Source of the DNA: Porticoccus sp002390525
GTDB taxonomy: Bacteria > Pseudomonadota > Gammaproteobacteria > Pseudomonadales > Porticoccaceae
Direction of reading: 5' to 3'
DNA length: 64,000 bases
Assembly: GCA_943846655.1 (NCBI GenBank)
Contig: OX044352.1
Coordinates: 496,001-560,000, forward strand
Shown: positions 55,232 to 64,000 of the stretch, one piece after another
How positions within the stretch are numbered: the first letter of the stretch is position 1
Layout of the letters: each line of letters starts with the position of its first letter
The notes under the pieces: generated by a model
The model's database searches: none
The model's input: the letters and a program-made list of their open reading frames with translations, nothing else
What the model was told of the DNA's origin: nothing
Made by a program: the position numbers and the translations under genes

Positions 55232-55930
55232 TCAATTAGGTTTAATAGTTTTTATACCATCCGCTGTCCCAATTAACACAACATCTGCATGCCTAATAGA
55301 AAAAATACCGTTAGCAACAACCCCTGTAATATGATTAATTTTTTCTTCTATTTCTCGAGCTGATTTAATAGGGTATAGGTGGTGTATATCTAGAATATTA
55401 TTTCCATTATCAGTTACGTACCCTTGTCGATAAACTGGATCTCCTCCAATTTCCAGAATTTTTCTTGCTACATAACTTCTTGCCATTGGTATTACCTCAA
55501 TTGCTAGAGGAAACTGACCCAAAGATGTAACCAGTTTTGTGTCATCAACCATACATAAGAATTCAGAAGCCACAGCAGCGGTAATTTTTTCTCTTGTAAG
55601 CGCACCTCCACCACCCTTTATGAGCTCTAGTGTTTGATTTACTTCATCTGCTCCATCAACATAAATTTCTATTTCATGCACAGAATTTAGGTCTAGGATT
55701 TCTATACCATACGATTCTAGTTTATCAGTTGAAGCTAAAGAACTGGCGACAACCCCTTTAAACTTATTTTTATGGGGCCCCAATAGATTAATAAAAAAAT
55801 TAGTAGTAGATCCAGTACCAATACCAATAATACTGTCTGAGCTAACTTTATTGAGTACATAATCTAGTGCTGCTTTTGCGACGGCCTTTTTGAGGGTGTT
55901 TTGCGTTGATAAATTCATAGGTAAAATCAT
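55232..55930 (-). CDS. rpiA: Ribose-5-phosphate isomerase A
   Basis: Interconverts ribose 5-phosphate and ribulose 5-phosphate. GIGTGSTTNFFI (36-47), VDGADEVN and KGGGGALTREK are diagnostic. 232 residues from 55930; an internal ATG (55918) may be the true start. Divergent from ilvA, as in Pseudomonas, and near the transketolase gene. Confidence 0.95.
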   Translation of the reverse strand: MILPMNLSTQNTLKKAVAKAALDYVLNKVSSDSIIGIGTGSTTNFFINLLGPHKNKFKGVVASSLASTDKLESYGIEILDLNSVHEIEIYVDGADEVNQTLELIKGGGGALTREKITAAVASEFLCMVDDTKLVTSLGQFPLAIEVIPMARSYVARKILEIGGDPVYRQGYVTDNGNNILDIHHLYPIKSAREIEEKINHITGVVANGIFSIRHADVVLIGTADGIKTIKPN

Positions 55931-56068
55931 CGTTAAGAACTTATTATATGTTTAATTATACGGATTAAGGCATGAAATGACAGAAAATGTGGTTCAATGC
56001 TAGCTTTGCATCGATCGAAAATTTACTATTAGAGATTGTAATCATTATATCAACTTAAAAGAGTCAAA

Positions 56069-57580
56069 ATGTTTAAAGGTTATGTAAAACGAATTCAAGA
56101 CGCAAAGATCTATGATCTGGTTGTAAAAACCCCGGTAGACTTAGCTCCACAGCTTTCCTTGCGTCTTGATAATACAGTGCTTCTAAAAAGAGAAGACTTG
56201 CAACCAATATTCTCTTTCAAGTTGCGTGGTGCATATAACAAGATGTTGTCTTTAAAAAAATCTGAATTAGATAAAGGAGTAATAGCTGCTTCAGCAGGAA
56301 ATCATGCCCAAGGTTTAGCCATGGCAGCCAAAAAAATCGGTGCTACTGCTACTATCGTCATGCCAACAACTACACCACTCATTAAGGTAAATGCAGTAAG
56401 ATCGTTGGGAGCTGAAGTTGTTCTTGTGGGTGATAATTATGACCAAGCTTCTGCATATGCGACTCAGTTAGTGATCGAAAAAGATATGACATATATACAT
56501 CCATTTGATGACCCCGATGTGATTGCAGGACAAGGCACAATTGCTATGGAGATTTTAGAGCAGGTACCAGAAGATTTAGATGCTATTTTTATAGCCGTAG
56601 GCGGTGGTGGGCTTTGTGCAGGTATGGCAGCGTATATTAAAACGATAAGACCTAGTATTAAAATTATAGCTGTTGAAGCAGAGGATTCAGCGTGTTTGAG
56701 CGCAGCAATGAAAGTTGGTCGGAGGGTGGAGCTAAAGCATGTAGGAATCTTCGCAGATGGCACAGCTGTTGCTAAAATCGGAAAAGAAACTTTTCGTATT
56801 TTAAAAGATACCGTTGATGAGGTTTTGACAGTCTCCGTCGATGAGATATGCGCTAGCATCAAAGATACTTTTGACGATACACGCTCTATTTGTGAACCAG
56901 CTGGGGCACTAGGTCTGGCTGGGTTAAAGAAATATGTTGAAATTAAAGGCGTAAAAGGAAAAACGTTACTAGCTGTAGAGTGTGGAGCAAATATTAACTT
57001 TGATAGGCTGCGGTATATTTCTGAACGCACTGAAATTGGAGAAAAAAGAGAAGCAATTTTAGCAGTTACTATCCCAGAGGAACCAGGTAGCTTCAAATCA
57101 TTTTGTATGTCTTTGGATAGGCGCAATATTACGGAATTTAATTATCGTATGGGCAATTCTGCCAGTGCACATATTTTTGTTGGTTTACAGGTTTTCTCAG
57201 ATGACGATCGAAAAAAACTAGTAACAAGTTTAGGTACCGAAGGTTACCCAATAGTAGATATGACAGATAATGAAATTGCTAAGTTACACATCCGCCATAT
57301 GGTAGGTGGTAGGGTTCAGGAAGCTATAGATGAAATGGTTTTTACATTCGAATTTCCTGAAAGACCAGGGGCATTAATGCAGTTTTTAATAAAGCTTGGC
57401 GACCGCTGGAATATAACTATGTTTCATTATCGCAATCATGGATCAGAAAATGGAAGAGTCCTAGCAGGACTGCAAATACCAGCTATAGCAAGAAAAGAGG
57501 CATGCAAATTTTTTAATGACCTTGGGTTTGACTGGACTGAAGAAACAGAAAATCCAGCCTACCAGTTTTTTTTGAGCTAG
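56069..57580 (+). CDS. ilvA: Threonine deaminase (biosynthetic)
   Basis: PLP enzyme making 2-oxobutanoate for isoleucine. PLP lysine K51 in FSFKLRGAYNKM, the SAGNHAQG loop, and a glycine loop VGGGGLCAGMA. The C-terminal part (about 325-503) has two ACT-like regulatory repeats, so feedback control by isoleucine is expected. 503 residues. Confidence 0.96.
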   Translation: MFKGYVKRIQDAKIYDLVVKTPVDLAPQLSLRLDNTVLLKREDLQPIFSFKLRGAYNKMLSLKKSELDKGVIAASAGNHAQGLAMAAKKIGATATIVMPTTTPLIKVNAVRSLGAEVVLVGDNYDQASAYATQLVIEKDMTYIHPFDDPDVIAGQGTIAMEILEQVPEDLDAIFIAVGGGGLCAGMAAYIKTIRPSIKIIAVEAEDSACLSAAMKVGRRVELKHVGIFADGTAVAKIGKETFRILKDTVDEVLTVSVDEICASIKDTFDDTRSICEPAGALGLAGLKKYVEIKGVKGKTLLAVECGANINFDRLRYISERTEIGEKREAILAVTIPEEPGSFKSFCMSLDRRNITEFNYRMGNSASAHIFVGLQVFSDDDRKKLVTSLGTEGYPIVDMTDNEIAKLHIRHMVGGRVQEAIDEMVFTFEFPERPGALMQFLIKLGDRWNITMFHYRNHGSENGRVLAGLQIPAIARKEACKFFNDLGFDWTEETENPAYQFFLS

Positions 57581-57602
57581 ATTTTCCGATAATTATGAGG
57601 AA

Positions 57603-59027
57603 TTATTCAGTATCGATTCTCAGTAGATCTGATAGTTGACGAATCTGAATCGCATCAAATCCTGAACCAGCTAGAACGTCAGATAAAACTACAACTCTAT
57701 CATCTGGAGAAAACTCTTTTCGTGTGATGAGAATTTTCGCTGCAGTCGCGAGGGTCTTTTCTGGATCTTCGCTAAAATTTATTCGAAAACTAAGCACATT
57801 TCTGTTCAAAACCAACTGTCTTCGTGTTCTGCTATCGTTTGTAAATGCACAAATAATAGGAGTTTGTGGATGACAGTTGGTTACGTAGTTTGCCATTTTT
57901 CCTCGCCTTGTAGGCACAATGATAGCTTTAGCTTTTATTGACTCAGCTAATTTAACTGCAGCAGAAGCAATTTCTGCCTTATCGTTTTCTAGAGACAAAT
58001 CCTTAACGAATTGTAGTCCAGGACTCTGCTCTATAGATAAAGTAATACGAGAGAGTATTTCTACACATTTCACGGGGTACTTGCCCATAGCGCTCTCGCC
58101 AGAAAGCATTATCGCGTCAGCCTCCTCATAAACAGCATTAGCTACATCTGTAACTTCAGCTCTAGTTGGTATTGGATTTTTTATCATAGACTCTAGCATG
58201 TGTGTGGCAACTATAACGCGTTTACCTTGCTGCGCACATAATCGAATAATACGACGCTGAACTCTAGGTAGTTTTTCGATCGCAATTTCAACACCTAAGT
58301 CACCTCTGGCCACCATTACACCATCAGATTTATCTAGAATCTCACTGAGGTTTTTCAAGCCCTCTTGATCCTCTATTTTTGAGATGACCTTAATTTTTTC
58401 AACTTTATTCCCCAATAGTGCTTTAAGTTGATCTACATCTTCAGCATTTCTTACAAACGAGAGAGCAATAAAATCTACCTCTTGTGATATTGAAAATAGA
58501 ATATCTCGTTTGTCTTTTTCAGTGATTGCAGGAAGATTAACCCGAATTCCTGGTAAGTTTACATGCCGCTTACTTTTTAAAATGCCTCCGTCTATTACTT
58601 TACATTGCATAGTCCTATCTTCTTTGGTGAGAACCTCAAGATTTATTAAACCATTATCAACTGTTATCATATCTCCAATAGTTACATCGTTAACTAAATC
58701 TTCGTAGTTAACTCTTATTGATGTGAACTCAACATTCTCTTCTCCACGTGCGACGACAGAAATTATGTCATCTTTCTTCAGATTTAGTTCTTGCTTGATA
58801 TCACCTGTGCGAATTTCTGGGCCTTGAGTATCTACGAGAATAGCAATGGGGTTCTCTAGTTTCTTATTAAGTGTGCGAACTGATTTTATAACCTTCATAT
58901 GAGATTCGTGATCACCATGAGACATATTTAGTCTGACAATATTCATGCCAGCTTTGGCAAGCTTCTCTAACATAGTGAAAGATTCTGATGATGGGCCAAT
59001 GGTGCAAATAATTTTTGTTTTTCTCAT
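57603..59027 (-). CDS. pyk: Pyruvate kinase
   Basis: Final glycolytic step, PEP plus ADP to pyruvate. N-terminal KIICTIGPSSES, RLNMSHGDHESH, the active-site MVARGDLGVEI and DAIMLSGESAMGKYPVKCV are clear. 474 residues, closest in length to the PykA type. Convergent with ilvA. Confidence 0.97.
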   Translation of the reverse strand: MRKTKIICTIGPSSESFTMLEKLAKAGMNIVRLNMSHGDHESHMKVIKSVRTLNKKLENPIAILVDTQGPEIRTGDIKQELNLKKDDIISVVARGEENVEFTSIRVNYEDLVNDVTIGDMITVDNGLINLEVLTKEDRTMQCKVIDGGILKSKRHVNLPGIRVNLPAITEKDKRDILFSISQEVDFIALSFVRNAEDVDQLKALLGNKVEKIKVISKIEDQEGLKNLSEILDKSDGVMVARGDLGVEIAIEKLPRVQRRIIRLCAQQGKRVIVATHMLESMIKNPIPTRAEVTDVANAVYEEADAIMLSGESAMGKYPVKCVEILSRITLSIEQSPGLQFVKDLSLENDKAEIASAAVKLAESIKAKAIIVPTRRGKMANYVTNCHPQTPIICAFTNDSRTRRQLVLNRNVLSFRINFSEDPEKTLATAAKILITRKEFSPDDRVVVLSDVLAGSGFDAIQIRQLSDLLRIDTE

Positions 59028-59067
59028 GATTATTTCTTATATTAAAAAATGAATGACTCATTAAATA

Positions 59068-59643
59068 CTATTTATGTCGATTAACTACACTTTTTTCAGT
59101 GACAATAGCGTGTAAGGTAACATCCCAAGACCGTTTGTTAATAGCACTAGTTTCTTGAATGCTTTGGGCAAGACCTATAAGTCTTGTATTTTTGTATTCA
59201 GTTCTGAGTGTTCTATCATAAAAACCTCCGCCCATACCTATCCTATTACAAGAGGAGTCAAATGCAACTAATGGCATAATAATTAAATCAATTGCAAATG
59301 GCGGAACAATCTTTGCTCCTCTTAAGAGCGGCTCTTGTATTCCATAACGATTAATTGATAGGGGGTCACCTCTTTTATATTTAGCAAAATAGAGGCGCTT
59401 TTGTTTCAGTGGGTGAAGTAAAGGCAAATAACACTCCTTGCCCGCAGATTCTGCAATCCCCATAGCAAATTTAGGATCTATTTCTCCATCATGCGCTAAA
59501 TAGAATGCAATCCTTTTGCTCATATAAAAACTTGGAAGTAAAGTTAGCCTTCTAGTGACTCTTTCTTCAGCTAATGATTGCTCTTTTGACTTTAAAGAGC
59601 GGCGTCTTTTTCTCATAAGTTGCCGCAAAGAATTTGTATCCAT
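59068..59643 (-). CDS. ygfA: 5-formyltetrahydrofolate cyclo-ligase
   Basis: Recycles 5-formyl-THF to 5,10-methenyl-THF. LRQLMRKRRRSLKSKEQ at the start and GMGGGFYDRTL near the end (phosphate/folate site) are family blocks. 191 residues. Located just after 6S RNA on the same strand, the E. coli arrangement in which the two share a transcript. Confidence 0.94.
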   Translation of the reverse strand: MDTNSLRQLMRKRRRSLKSKEQSLAEERVTRRLTLLPSFYMSKRIAFYLAHDGEIDPKFAMGIAESAGKECYLPLLHPLKQKRLYFAKYKRGDPLSINRYGIQEPLLRGAKIVPPFAIDLIIMPLVAFDSSCNRIGMGGGFYDRTLRTEYKNTRLIGLAQSIQETSAINKRSWDVTLHAIVTEKSVVNRHK

Positions 59644-59660
59644 AAAATTTCTTTTTTACT

Positions 59661-59840
59661 AGATGTCCCCGATGATACCGCTGTTGAAGGCGCCTTGAAC
59701 CGAAAGGTTCAAGGTGGTGGGATCAGCGATATATTAGGCTTTCCGTCATGCGGATATGCACACCATAGCGACTTGATTCCCTCCAAGTAAAAAATTATCG
59801 GCTCAAGGACTAATCAACTGGCGAATATCCCAGGGAGCCA
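59661..59840 (-). ncRNA. ssrS: 6S RNA
   Basis: About 180-nt RNA that mimics an open promoter and holds sigma-70 polymerase in stationary phase. On the minus strand it carries CCTTGAGCCGATAATTTT and the later hairpin CCTTGAACC-TTTC-GGTTCAAGG, close to E. coli 6S. The ends pair (GATGGCTCCC with GGGGACATC), giving the closing stem, and a large internal bubble is expected. The location between zapA and ygfA is the conserved site. Ends are estimated to a few bases. Confidence 0.93.
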
Positions 59841-59844
59841 TCTT

Positions 59845-59873
59845 ATTATAACCCTAATAGGCTAAAATGTAGA
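59845..59873 (-). promoter_or_regulatory. 6S RNA promoter
   Basis: On the minus strand TCTACA (59868-59873), 17 bases, then a perfect TATAAT (59845-59850), ending about 6 bases before the predicted 6S 5' end. It overlaps the last codons of zapA. Confidence 0.7.
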
Positions 59874-60170
59874 CGAATCATCTAAATTTTCTAATGCGGT
59901 AGTGATTTTTCTATCGATATTTTGGATAATTTTGTTTGTACTGTCTTCTGAGGATAGTTTTTTTTCTACTTTTGAAATTTCATAGGTAAGGTTCAAAGCA
60001 GCCATGACGGCTATTCTTTCAACACCGATAACGTTTCCAGTGTTACGTATATTTTGCATTTGTGAATTCAGTTTTTTAGCAGAACATAAAAGTGCCTCAC
60101 TTTCTTCAATAGGACAGCTGACCTGATAGTCTTTATCTAAAATATGAATATCAACTGTTTTGTCACTCAT
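59862..60170 (-). CDS. zapA: Cell division protein ZapA
   Basis: Small FtsZ-ring-associated protein that bundles FtsZ. The N-terminal VDIHILDKDYQVSCP and ERIAVMAALNLTYEI helices are typical, followed by a coiled-coil tail. 102 residues. Pairs with the TIGR02449 gene 5 bases upstream. Confidence 0.94.
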   Translation of the reverse strand: MSDKTVDIHILDKDYQVSCPIEESEALLCSAKKLNSQMQNIRNTGNVIGVERIAVMAALNLTYEISKVEKKLSSEDSTNKIIQNIDRKITTALENLDDSSTF

Positions 60171-60175
60171 AATGA

Positions 60176-60382
60176 TTAAATCCCATCATTGAGGCTTTTA
60201 AGCCTCTTCATCAAATTTTCTAAACGAGCACAGGTTAGTTCCTGTTTTTCCAAGAGAATGCTGCGTTGAACCAGTAATTCTGATGCCCTTTTTTTTAAGG
60301 ATAGGTTTTCTTTCTGAAGTTTAGCGCACTGTGCAATAATACTATCTACTTTAAGTTCAAATTTCTCGAGGTTAACTGACAT
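60176..60382 (-). CDS. TIGR02449 family coiled-coil protein (ZapB-like)
   Basis: A 68-residue all-helical protein with heptad-like leucines (QKENLSLKKRASELLVQR), matching TIGR02449, a family always found beside zapA in gammaproteobacteria. A ZapB-like role at the septum is inference. Starts 5 bases before zapA in one operon. The 191-base spacer upstream (60383-60573) serves two divergent promoters and shows nothing else. Confidence 0.8.
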   Translation of the reverse strand: MSVNLEKFELKVDSIIAQCAKLQKENLSLKKRASELLVQRSILLEKQELTCARLENLMKRLKSLNDGI

Positions 60383-60573
60383 CTCAATGCCTATAAATTA
60401 ATAATATCCTTAACTATAATTGTGTAGACATGGATTGGTCAACCAACTTAAAGCTTATTCGCCAAATATAGGGTAACCAGATGTTCCAAGACGAATTTTT
60501 TCTTTATTAACATAGGTGATTGCTACCTCTAAGAGTGATACGATAAAATATTAACCTACAAGCGTATAGAACA

Positions 60574-61134
60574 ATGGATTACGATGAAATTTCTGATGCC
60601 TTTAATAGGGCTAATTTAGCCGGTAGCCCAGCTGAACTACATGGTTTTTTATCTGGTTCAATATCTGGAGCAAATTTTTATTCTGCAGAATCCCTGGTAT
60701 TAACTGTTGCAAAATTCTTAGAAGTCGAAACCGAAAGAGTAGAAGATTTGGGTGATATGTTAGTGAATCTCTATCATTTTTCTATACACCAGATGAATGG
60801 TAATGACTTTGAGTTCAGACCAATTCTCCCTAATGACGATGTTATATTAAGTGAACGATTGGCTTCTGTAGGAGATTGGTGTCAAGGATTTTTATATGGT
60901 TTAGGAAATTCCAAATATCTGTCAAATGTTGAAATACCAGAAAATATAGAGGAAGCTTTGGGTGATCTTGCATCTATTTCAAATATACAAATTTTGAGCG
61001 ATCAAGAGGAAGTTAATGAAAGCGACAGTGAATCCAATTATATTGAAGTAACGGAGTACATCAAAGTTGCAGTATTGACTATTTCCAGTGAATTAAATTG
61101 TATCGACGATTCTGATTCAGGGCTCACCTATTAG
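60574..61134 (+). CDS. ygfB: UPF0149 family protein YgfB
   Basis: A 186-residue acidic protein of the YgfB/YecA family (SPAELHGFLSGSI near 18-30, WCQGFLYGLG later). In E. coli the gene sits with pepP and ubiH as here. Pseudomonas YgfB has been linked to amidase/beta-lactam regulation, but a role in this organism is unknown. Confidence 0.9.
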   Translation: MDYDEISDAFNRANLAGSPAELHGFLSGSISGANFYSAESLVLTVAKFLEVETERVEDLGDMLVNLYHFSIHQMNGNDFEFRPILPNDDVILSERLASVGDWCQGFLYGLGNSKYLSNVEIPENIEEALGDLASISNIQILSDQEEVNESDSESNYIEVTEYIKVAVLTISSELNCIDDSDSGLTY

Positions 61135-61187
61135 TGGTTCTTGGCTTTAGAATTACCTGAATTACATAATATTTAGAGATTTTAGAA

Positions 61188-62501
61188 ATGATTACCAGTA
61201 AAGAATTTAAAAATCGAAGAACTCGATTAATGTCAAAGATGCCTTGTAATAGTATTGCTATTCTTTCGGCTGCACCAGAGAAATCCCGCAATAAAGATGT
61301 CCTTTATCCATATCGACAAGATAGCGATTTTTTTTACTTAACAGGATTTCAGGAGCCAGATGCAATGGTAATCTTGATTCCTGGAAAAAAAAATAATCAG
61401 TATCTTATGTTTTGTAGAGGCAGAAATATAAAGAAAGAAATATGGGACGGTCGTCGAGTTGGGCCAGATGGCGCTAAGAAAAAATATGGAGCTAGCGAAG
61501 CATTCACTGTCGAGTCTATCGAAGAGATCTTGCCTAAAATATTAGATGATCGCGGAAAGATTTATTATTCGATGGGAAAAAACCCTTTTTTTGATGAGAT
61601 CCTAGTTCGTCACGTAAAAGCTAAAAGAGGGAATGCGGGCTCTACAAGTATTTCTTCAGACTTATTTACTAATTTAGATAACTTGCTGCATGAAATGCGT
61701 CTTTTTAAAAGCTCAGTTGAGCAAAAAATAATGAAAAAAGCGGCTACTATTTCTGCTCTTGCCCATCGAAGAGCTATGAAAAGTTGCATGCCGGGAATGT
61801 ACGAATACCAGCTACAAGCTGAGATTGAATATGAGTTCACTGTGGCAGGAGCCTCATTCCCTGCTTATGGATCCATAGTTGGTGGCGGTGATAACGGATG
61901 TATTCTTCATTATGTAGAAAACAATTCAAAGCTCAAAGACGGAGATTTAGTTTTAATTGATGCTGGCTGTGAGTTCCAAAATTATGCTGCAGATATTACG
62001 AGGACTTTTCCTATTAATGGGAAGTTCACGCCAGAGCAAAAGATGATTTATGATATAGTTCTGGAAGCGCAAATTGCAGGAATAGATGCTTGCCAGGCAG
62101 GAAATCAGTGGAACGAACCGCATAATGCAACCGTCAATATTATCACGCAAGGCCTTCTAGATTTGGGTATCATGAAGGGTAGCTTTAATGAAATGGTAGA
62201 AAAAAAAACCTACACTGATTTTTATATGCACCGAGCTGGTCATTGGCTTGGCATGGACGTCCATGATGTCGGAGACTATAAGCTCAACGAGCAATGGCGA
62301 ACATTTCAACCAGGTATGGTCACGACTATTGAGCCTGGAATTTATATTTCCCCAGATAATAAAAATGTAGACGAGTGCTGGCGGGGTATCGGGATCAGGA
62401 TTGAAGATGATGTCTTAGTTACCGAGGGTGTACCGAACACCCTATCGAGCGATGCACCAAAAACAATATCAGAAATCGAAGCAATAATGGCCTCTAGTTA
62501 G
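61188..62501 (+). CDS. pepP: Xaa-Pro aminopeptidase (PepP)
   Basis: Dimanganese aminopeptidase cleaving N-terminal residues before proline. Metal ligands are D258, D269, H352, E382 and E406, all intact, in VLIDAGCEF, DITRTFP, HRAGHWLGM, TIEPGIY and RIEDDV. 437 residues, near the E. coli length. Follows ygfB by 53 bases. Confidence 0.96.
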   Translation: MITSKEFKNRRTRLMSKMPCNSIAILSAAPEKSRNKDVLYPYRQDSDFFYLTGFQEPDAMVILIPGKKNNQYLMFCRGRNIKKEIWDGRRVGPDGAKKKYGASEAFTVESIEEILPKILDDRGKIYYSMGKNPFFDEILVRHVKAKRGNAGSTSISSDLFTNLDNLLHEMRLFKSSVEQKIMKKAATISALAHRRAMKSCMPGMYEYQLQAEIEYEFTVAGASFPAYGSIVGGGDNGCILHYVENNSKLKDGDLVLIDAGCEFQNYAADITRTFPINGKFTPEQKMIYDIVLEAQIAGIDACQAGNQWNEPHNATVNIITQGLLDLGIMKGSFNEMVEKKTYTDFYMHRAGHWLGMDVHDVGDYKLNEQWRTFQPGMVTTIEPGIYISPDNKNVDECWRGIGIRIEDDVLVTEGVPNTLSSDAPKTISEIEAIMASS

Positions 62502-62514
62502 ATCCGGAAAATAT

Positions 62515-63816
62515 ATGCCTAATAAGTTAAAAATTTCACAAAATCCTGATATTTCTATAATTGGAGGGGGTATGGTTGGGATTAGCTTGGCCCTGCTTTT
62601 GTCCTCCTATAAGCTTGGCTGGAAAATCCAAATTATTGATTCACGTTCTCTTTTAGCTAAATCAAATAACACTCTCGATAATCGTTTTGATAGACGAACT
62701 ACTGCACTTTCTCAAAGTAGTTATGAAATTTATACAGCATTAGGTTTGTGGGAAAAATTAAATGTTAACGCATCTCCGATAAATGAAGTTCATATTTCCG
62801 ATAAAGGTTTTTTTGGAAACGCTAAATTAACAGCACAAGATCAAAATTTACCAGCTTTAGGTTATATCCTAGAAAATCAGACAATTAGTGATACACTTCT
62901 TGATAAAGCGATCAAAATTGATGATATTGAGATTATTGATACAGCTAAAATAAATAAGATAAAACCAGTGAGTGGAGCTGTCGAGCTTTGTTACTCAAAA
63001 ATATCAGAACCAGATGAAATCAGAAATATAAATACAAAGTTATTAATAATTGCTGATGGCGCTGAATCAGACACAAGAAATTTTTTAGGTATTGAATCTA
63101 CAACAAAAGATTACGGACAAGTTGCAATTGTTTCAAATATCACATTATCTAAAGACCATAACAATGTTGCTTATGAGCGCTTCACTGATTCTGGCCCCTT
63201 GGCTATGCTGCCACTTAGAAAAATAGAAGGCTACAATCGTTCTGCATTAGTATGGACAGTTTCCTCTGCACAAGCACAAAAGTTAGCAGCTTTAACAGAA
63301 GCAGAATTTCTCAATGAGCTGCAATTAGCTTTCGGCTTCAGGTTGGGTAAATTTACAGGCGCTAGCCGGCGTCATAGCTACCCTGTTCGATTAACAACCA
63401 GTAAAGAACAAGTTCGGAGTAATATAGTTATTGTTGGAAATGCCGCTCATGCCTTGCACCCAGTTGCAGGACAGGGGTTTAATCTGGCGTTAAGAGATAT
63501 AGCTGCTTTAGCTGACATTTTAGCAAAATCAGTAACTGAAGAAAAAGTTTTAGGCGAATATAGAGTCCTAGAAAATTATATTAAACATCAAAAGATAGAT
63601 CAAAATAGGACAATATTTCTAAGTGATTTCTTGCCTACCGTCTTCGGAAGTACATCTCTTTTGATAAGGTTAGCGAGAAATATTGGGCTTGTGGCGTTAG
63701 ATTCTATCCCATTGCTAAGAAGAAATTTCGCAAAAATGGGTATGGGTCTGCACACTAAAGCGCCGAAGATAAATATTGCTAGAACTATTGATTCAACTGC
63801 TTCTGACTCGGAATGA
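62515..63816 (+). CDS. ubiH: 2-octaprenyl-6-methoxyphenol hydroxylase UbiH
   Basis: FAD monooxygenase of ubiquinone synthesis. N-terminal dinucleotide fold IIGGGMVGISLALLL (15-29), RFDRRTTALSQSS, and the C-terminal GNAAHALHPVAGQGFNLALRD. 433 residues. Third in ygfB-pepP-ubiH; the next flavoprotein follows after 4 bases. UbiH is assigned mainly from gene order, since paralogues are similar. Confidence 0.9.
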   Translation: MPNKLKISQNPDISIIGGGMVGISLALLLSSYKLGWKIQIIDSRSLLAKSNNTLDNRFDRRTTALSQSSYEIYTALGLWEKLNVNASPINEVHISDKGFFGNAKLTAQDQNLPALGYILENQTISDTLLDKAIKIDDIEIIDTAKINKIKPVSGAVELCYSKISEPDEIRNINTKLLIIADGAESDTRNFLGIESTTKDYGQVAIVSNITLSKDHNNVAYERFTDSGPLAMLPLRKIEGYNRSALVWTVSSAQAQKLAALTEAEFLNELQLAFGFRLGKFTGASRRHSYPVRLTTSKEQVRSNIVIVGNAAHALHPVAGQGFNLALRDIAALADILAKSVTEEKVLGEYRVLENYIKHQKIDQNRTIFLSDFLPTVFGSTSLLIRLARNIGLVALDSIPLLRRNFAKMGMGLHTKAPKINIARTIDSTASDSE

Positions 63817-63820
63817 TGTA

Positions 63821-64000
63821 ATGGAAAAAAAAGAATATGATGTTGTTGTTGTTGGAGCTGGTCTTGTGGGTCTATCCTTCGTAAATATGTTGGTGTCTCA
63901 TTTAAATATAAATTCAAATCACGATGGAGGTATTAAAATAGCTATCCTTGAAAAACAACCTTTTAAAAAGCATGATTCCTCCAATAAATTTGACTCAAGG
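63821..64000 (+). CDS. ubiI: UbiI/VisC-like FAD monooxygenase, 5' part only
   Basis: The first 60 codons run off the window edge. DVVVVGAGLVGLSFVNMLV is the FAD-binding start, and FDSR at the last visible residues matches the ubiquinone-hydroxylase family. Order after ubiH fits UbiI (VisC), though UbiF-like paralogues cannot be ruled out from so little sequence. Confidence 0.75.
   Translation, partial: MEKKEYDVVVVGAGLVGLSFVNMLVSHLNINSNHDGGIKIAILEKQPFKKHDSSNKFDSR

Noticed and set aside
56464..57126. A 220-codon open frame antisense to ilvA
   Set aside because: It mirrors the ilvA codon pattern, has a low-complexity Ser/Ile/Pro-rich product and no ribosome site. ilvA is certain on the other strand.
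1..64000. tRNA, rRNA, CRISPR, insertion sequence or prophage
   Set aside because: Reading all spacers on both strands showed no cloverleaf, regularly spaced repeat array, transposase or integrase.

Overview
The window is 64 kb of a low-G+C, gene-dense chromosome from a gammaproteobacterium. The assignment rests on conserved gene order: zur-znuCB/znuA, polA-engB-cytochrome c4-dsbA, metX-metW-DUF4426-rdgB-hemW, rsmD/ftsY-ftsE-ftsX-rpoH, tkt-epd-pgk-fba, zapA-6S RNA-ygfA, and ygfB-pepP-ubiH-(ubiI-like). Much of the left half resembles the Pseudomonas arrangement. A Sco copper protein, cytochrome c4 and ubiquinone hydroxylases point to aerobic respiration. I see no transposase, integrase, CRISPR array, rRNA or tRNA, so this is core chromosome with one clearly accessory metabolic operon.

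Layout. 1-3.8 kb: Sco protein and the zinc uptake system (znuA divergent from zur-znuC-znuB, with two Zur-box palindromes between them). 3.8-11.9 kb: polA, a candidate sigma-E-type small RNA in the polA-engB spacer, engB, cytochrome c4, dsbA, then serC-serA-pdxH. 12-22 kb, mostly minus strand: rho, trxA, a metX-metW-DUF4426-rdgB-purU-hemW run, slmA, argB and coaBC. 22-31.8 kb, mostly plus strand: rpmB-rpmG, mutM, coaD, rsmD, ftsYEX, rpoH, a DUF423 protein, trmB, elbB, a TIGR02444 protein and an FKBP lipoprotein. 31.8-35.8 kb: an overlapping dsbB-lrgA-lrgB set, an unrecognised secreted protein and gshA.

36.3-41.5 kb holds a complete three-gene acetone carboxylase operon (beta, alpha, gamma subunits). 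It closes with a strong terminator and follows a 556-base spacer that contains a perfect Fur-box palindrome and further dyads. Its arginine codons are almost all CGT/CGC, unlike most neighbours, which suggests very high expression or a different origin. It would let the cell carboxylate acetone to acetoacetate.

41.7-47.5 kb: secB, then a minus-strand methyl-cycle operon consisting of an ArsR-methyltransferase fusion regulator, metK, ahcY, metF and rsmE. A 30-base operator-like palindrome precedes it. 47.6-55.2 kb: tkt-epd-pgk-fba, an MFS-like membrane protein and srkA. 55.2-64 kb: rpiA, ilvA, pyk, ygfA, 6S RNA, zapA and its TIGR02449 partner, then ygfB, pepP, ubiH and a truncated ubiI-like gene at the edge. 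Serine/PLP synthesis, the methionine/SAM cycle, one-carbon enzymes (purU, metF, ygfA) and central carbon metabolism are therefore clustered around the carboxylase operon.
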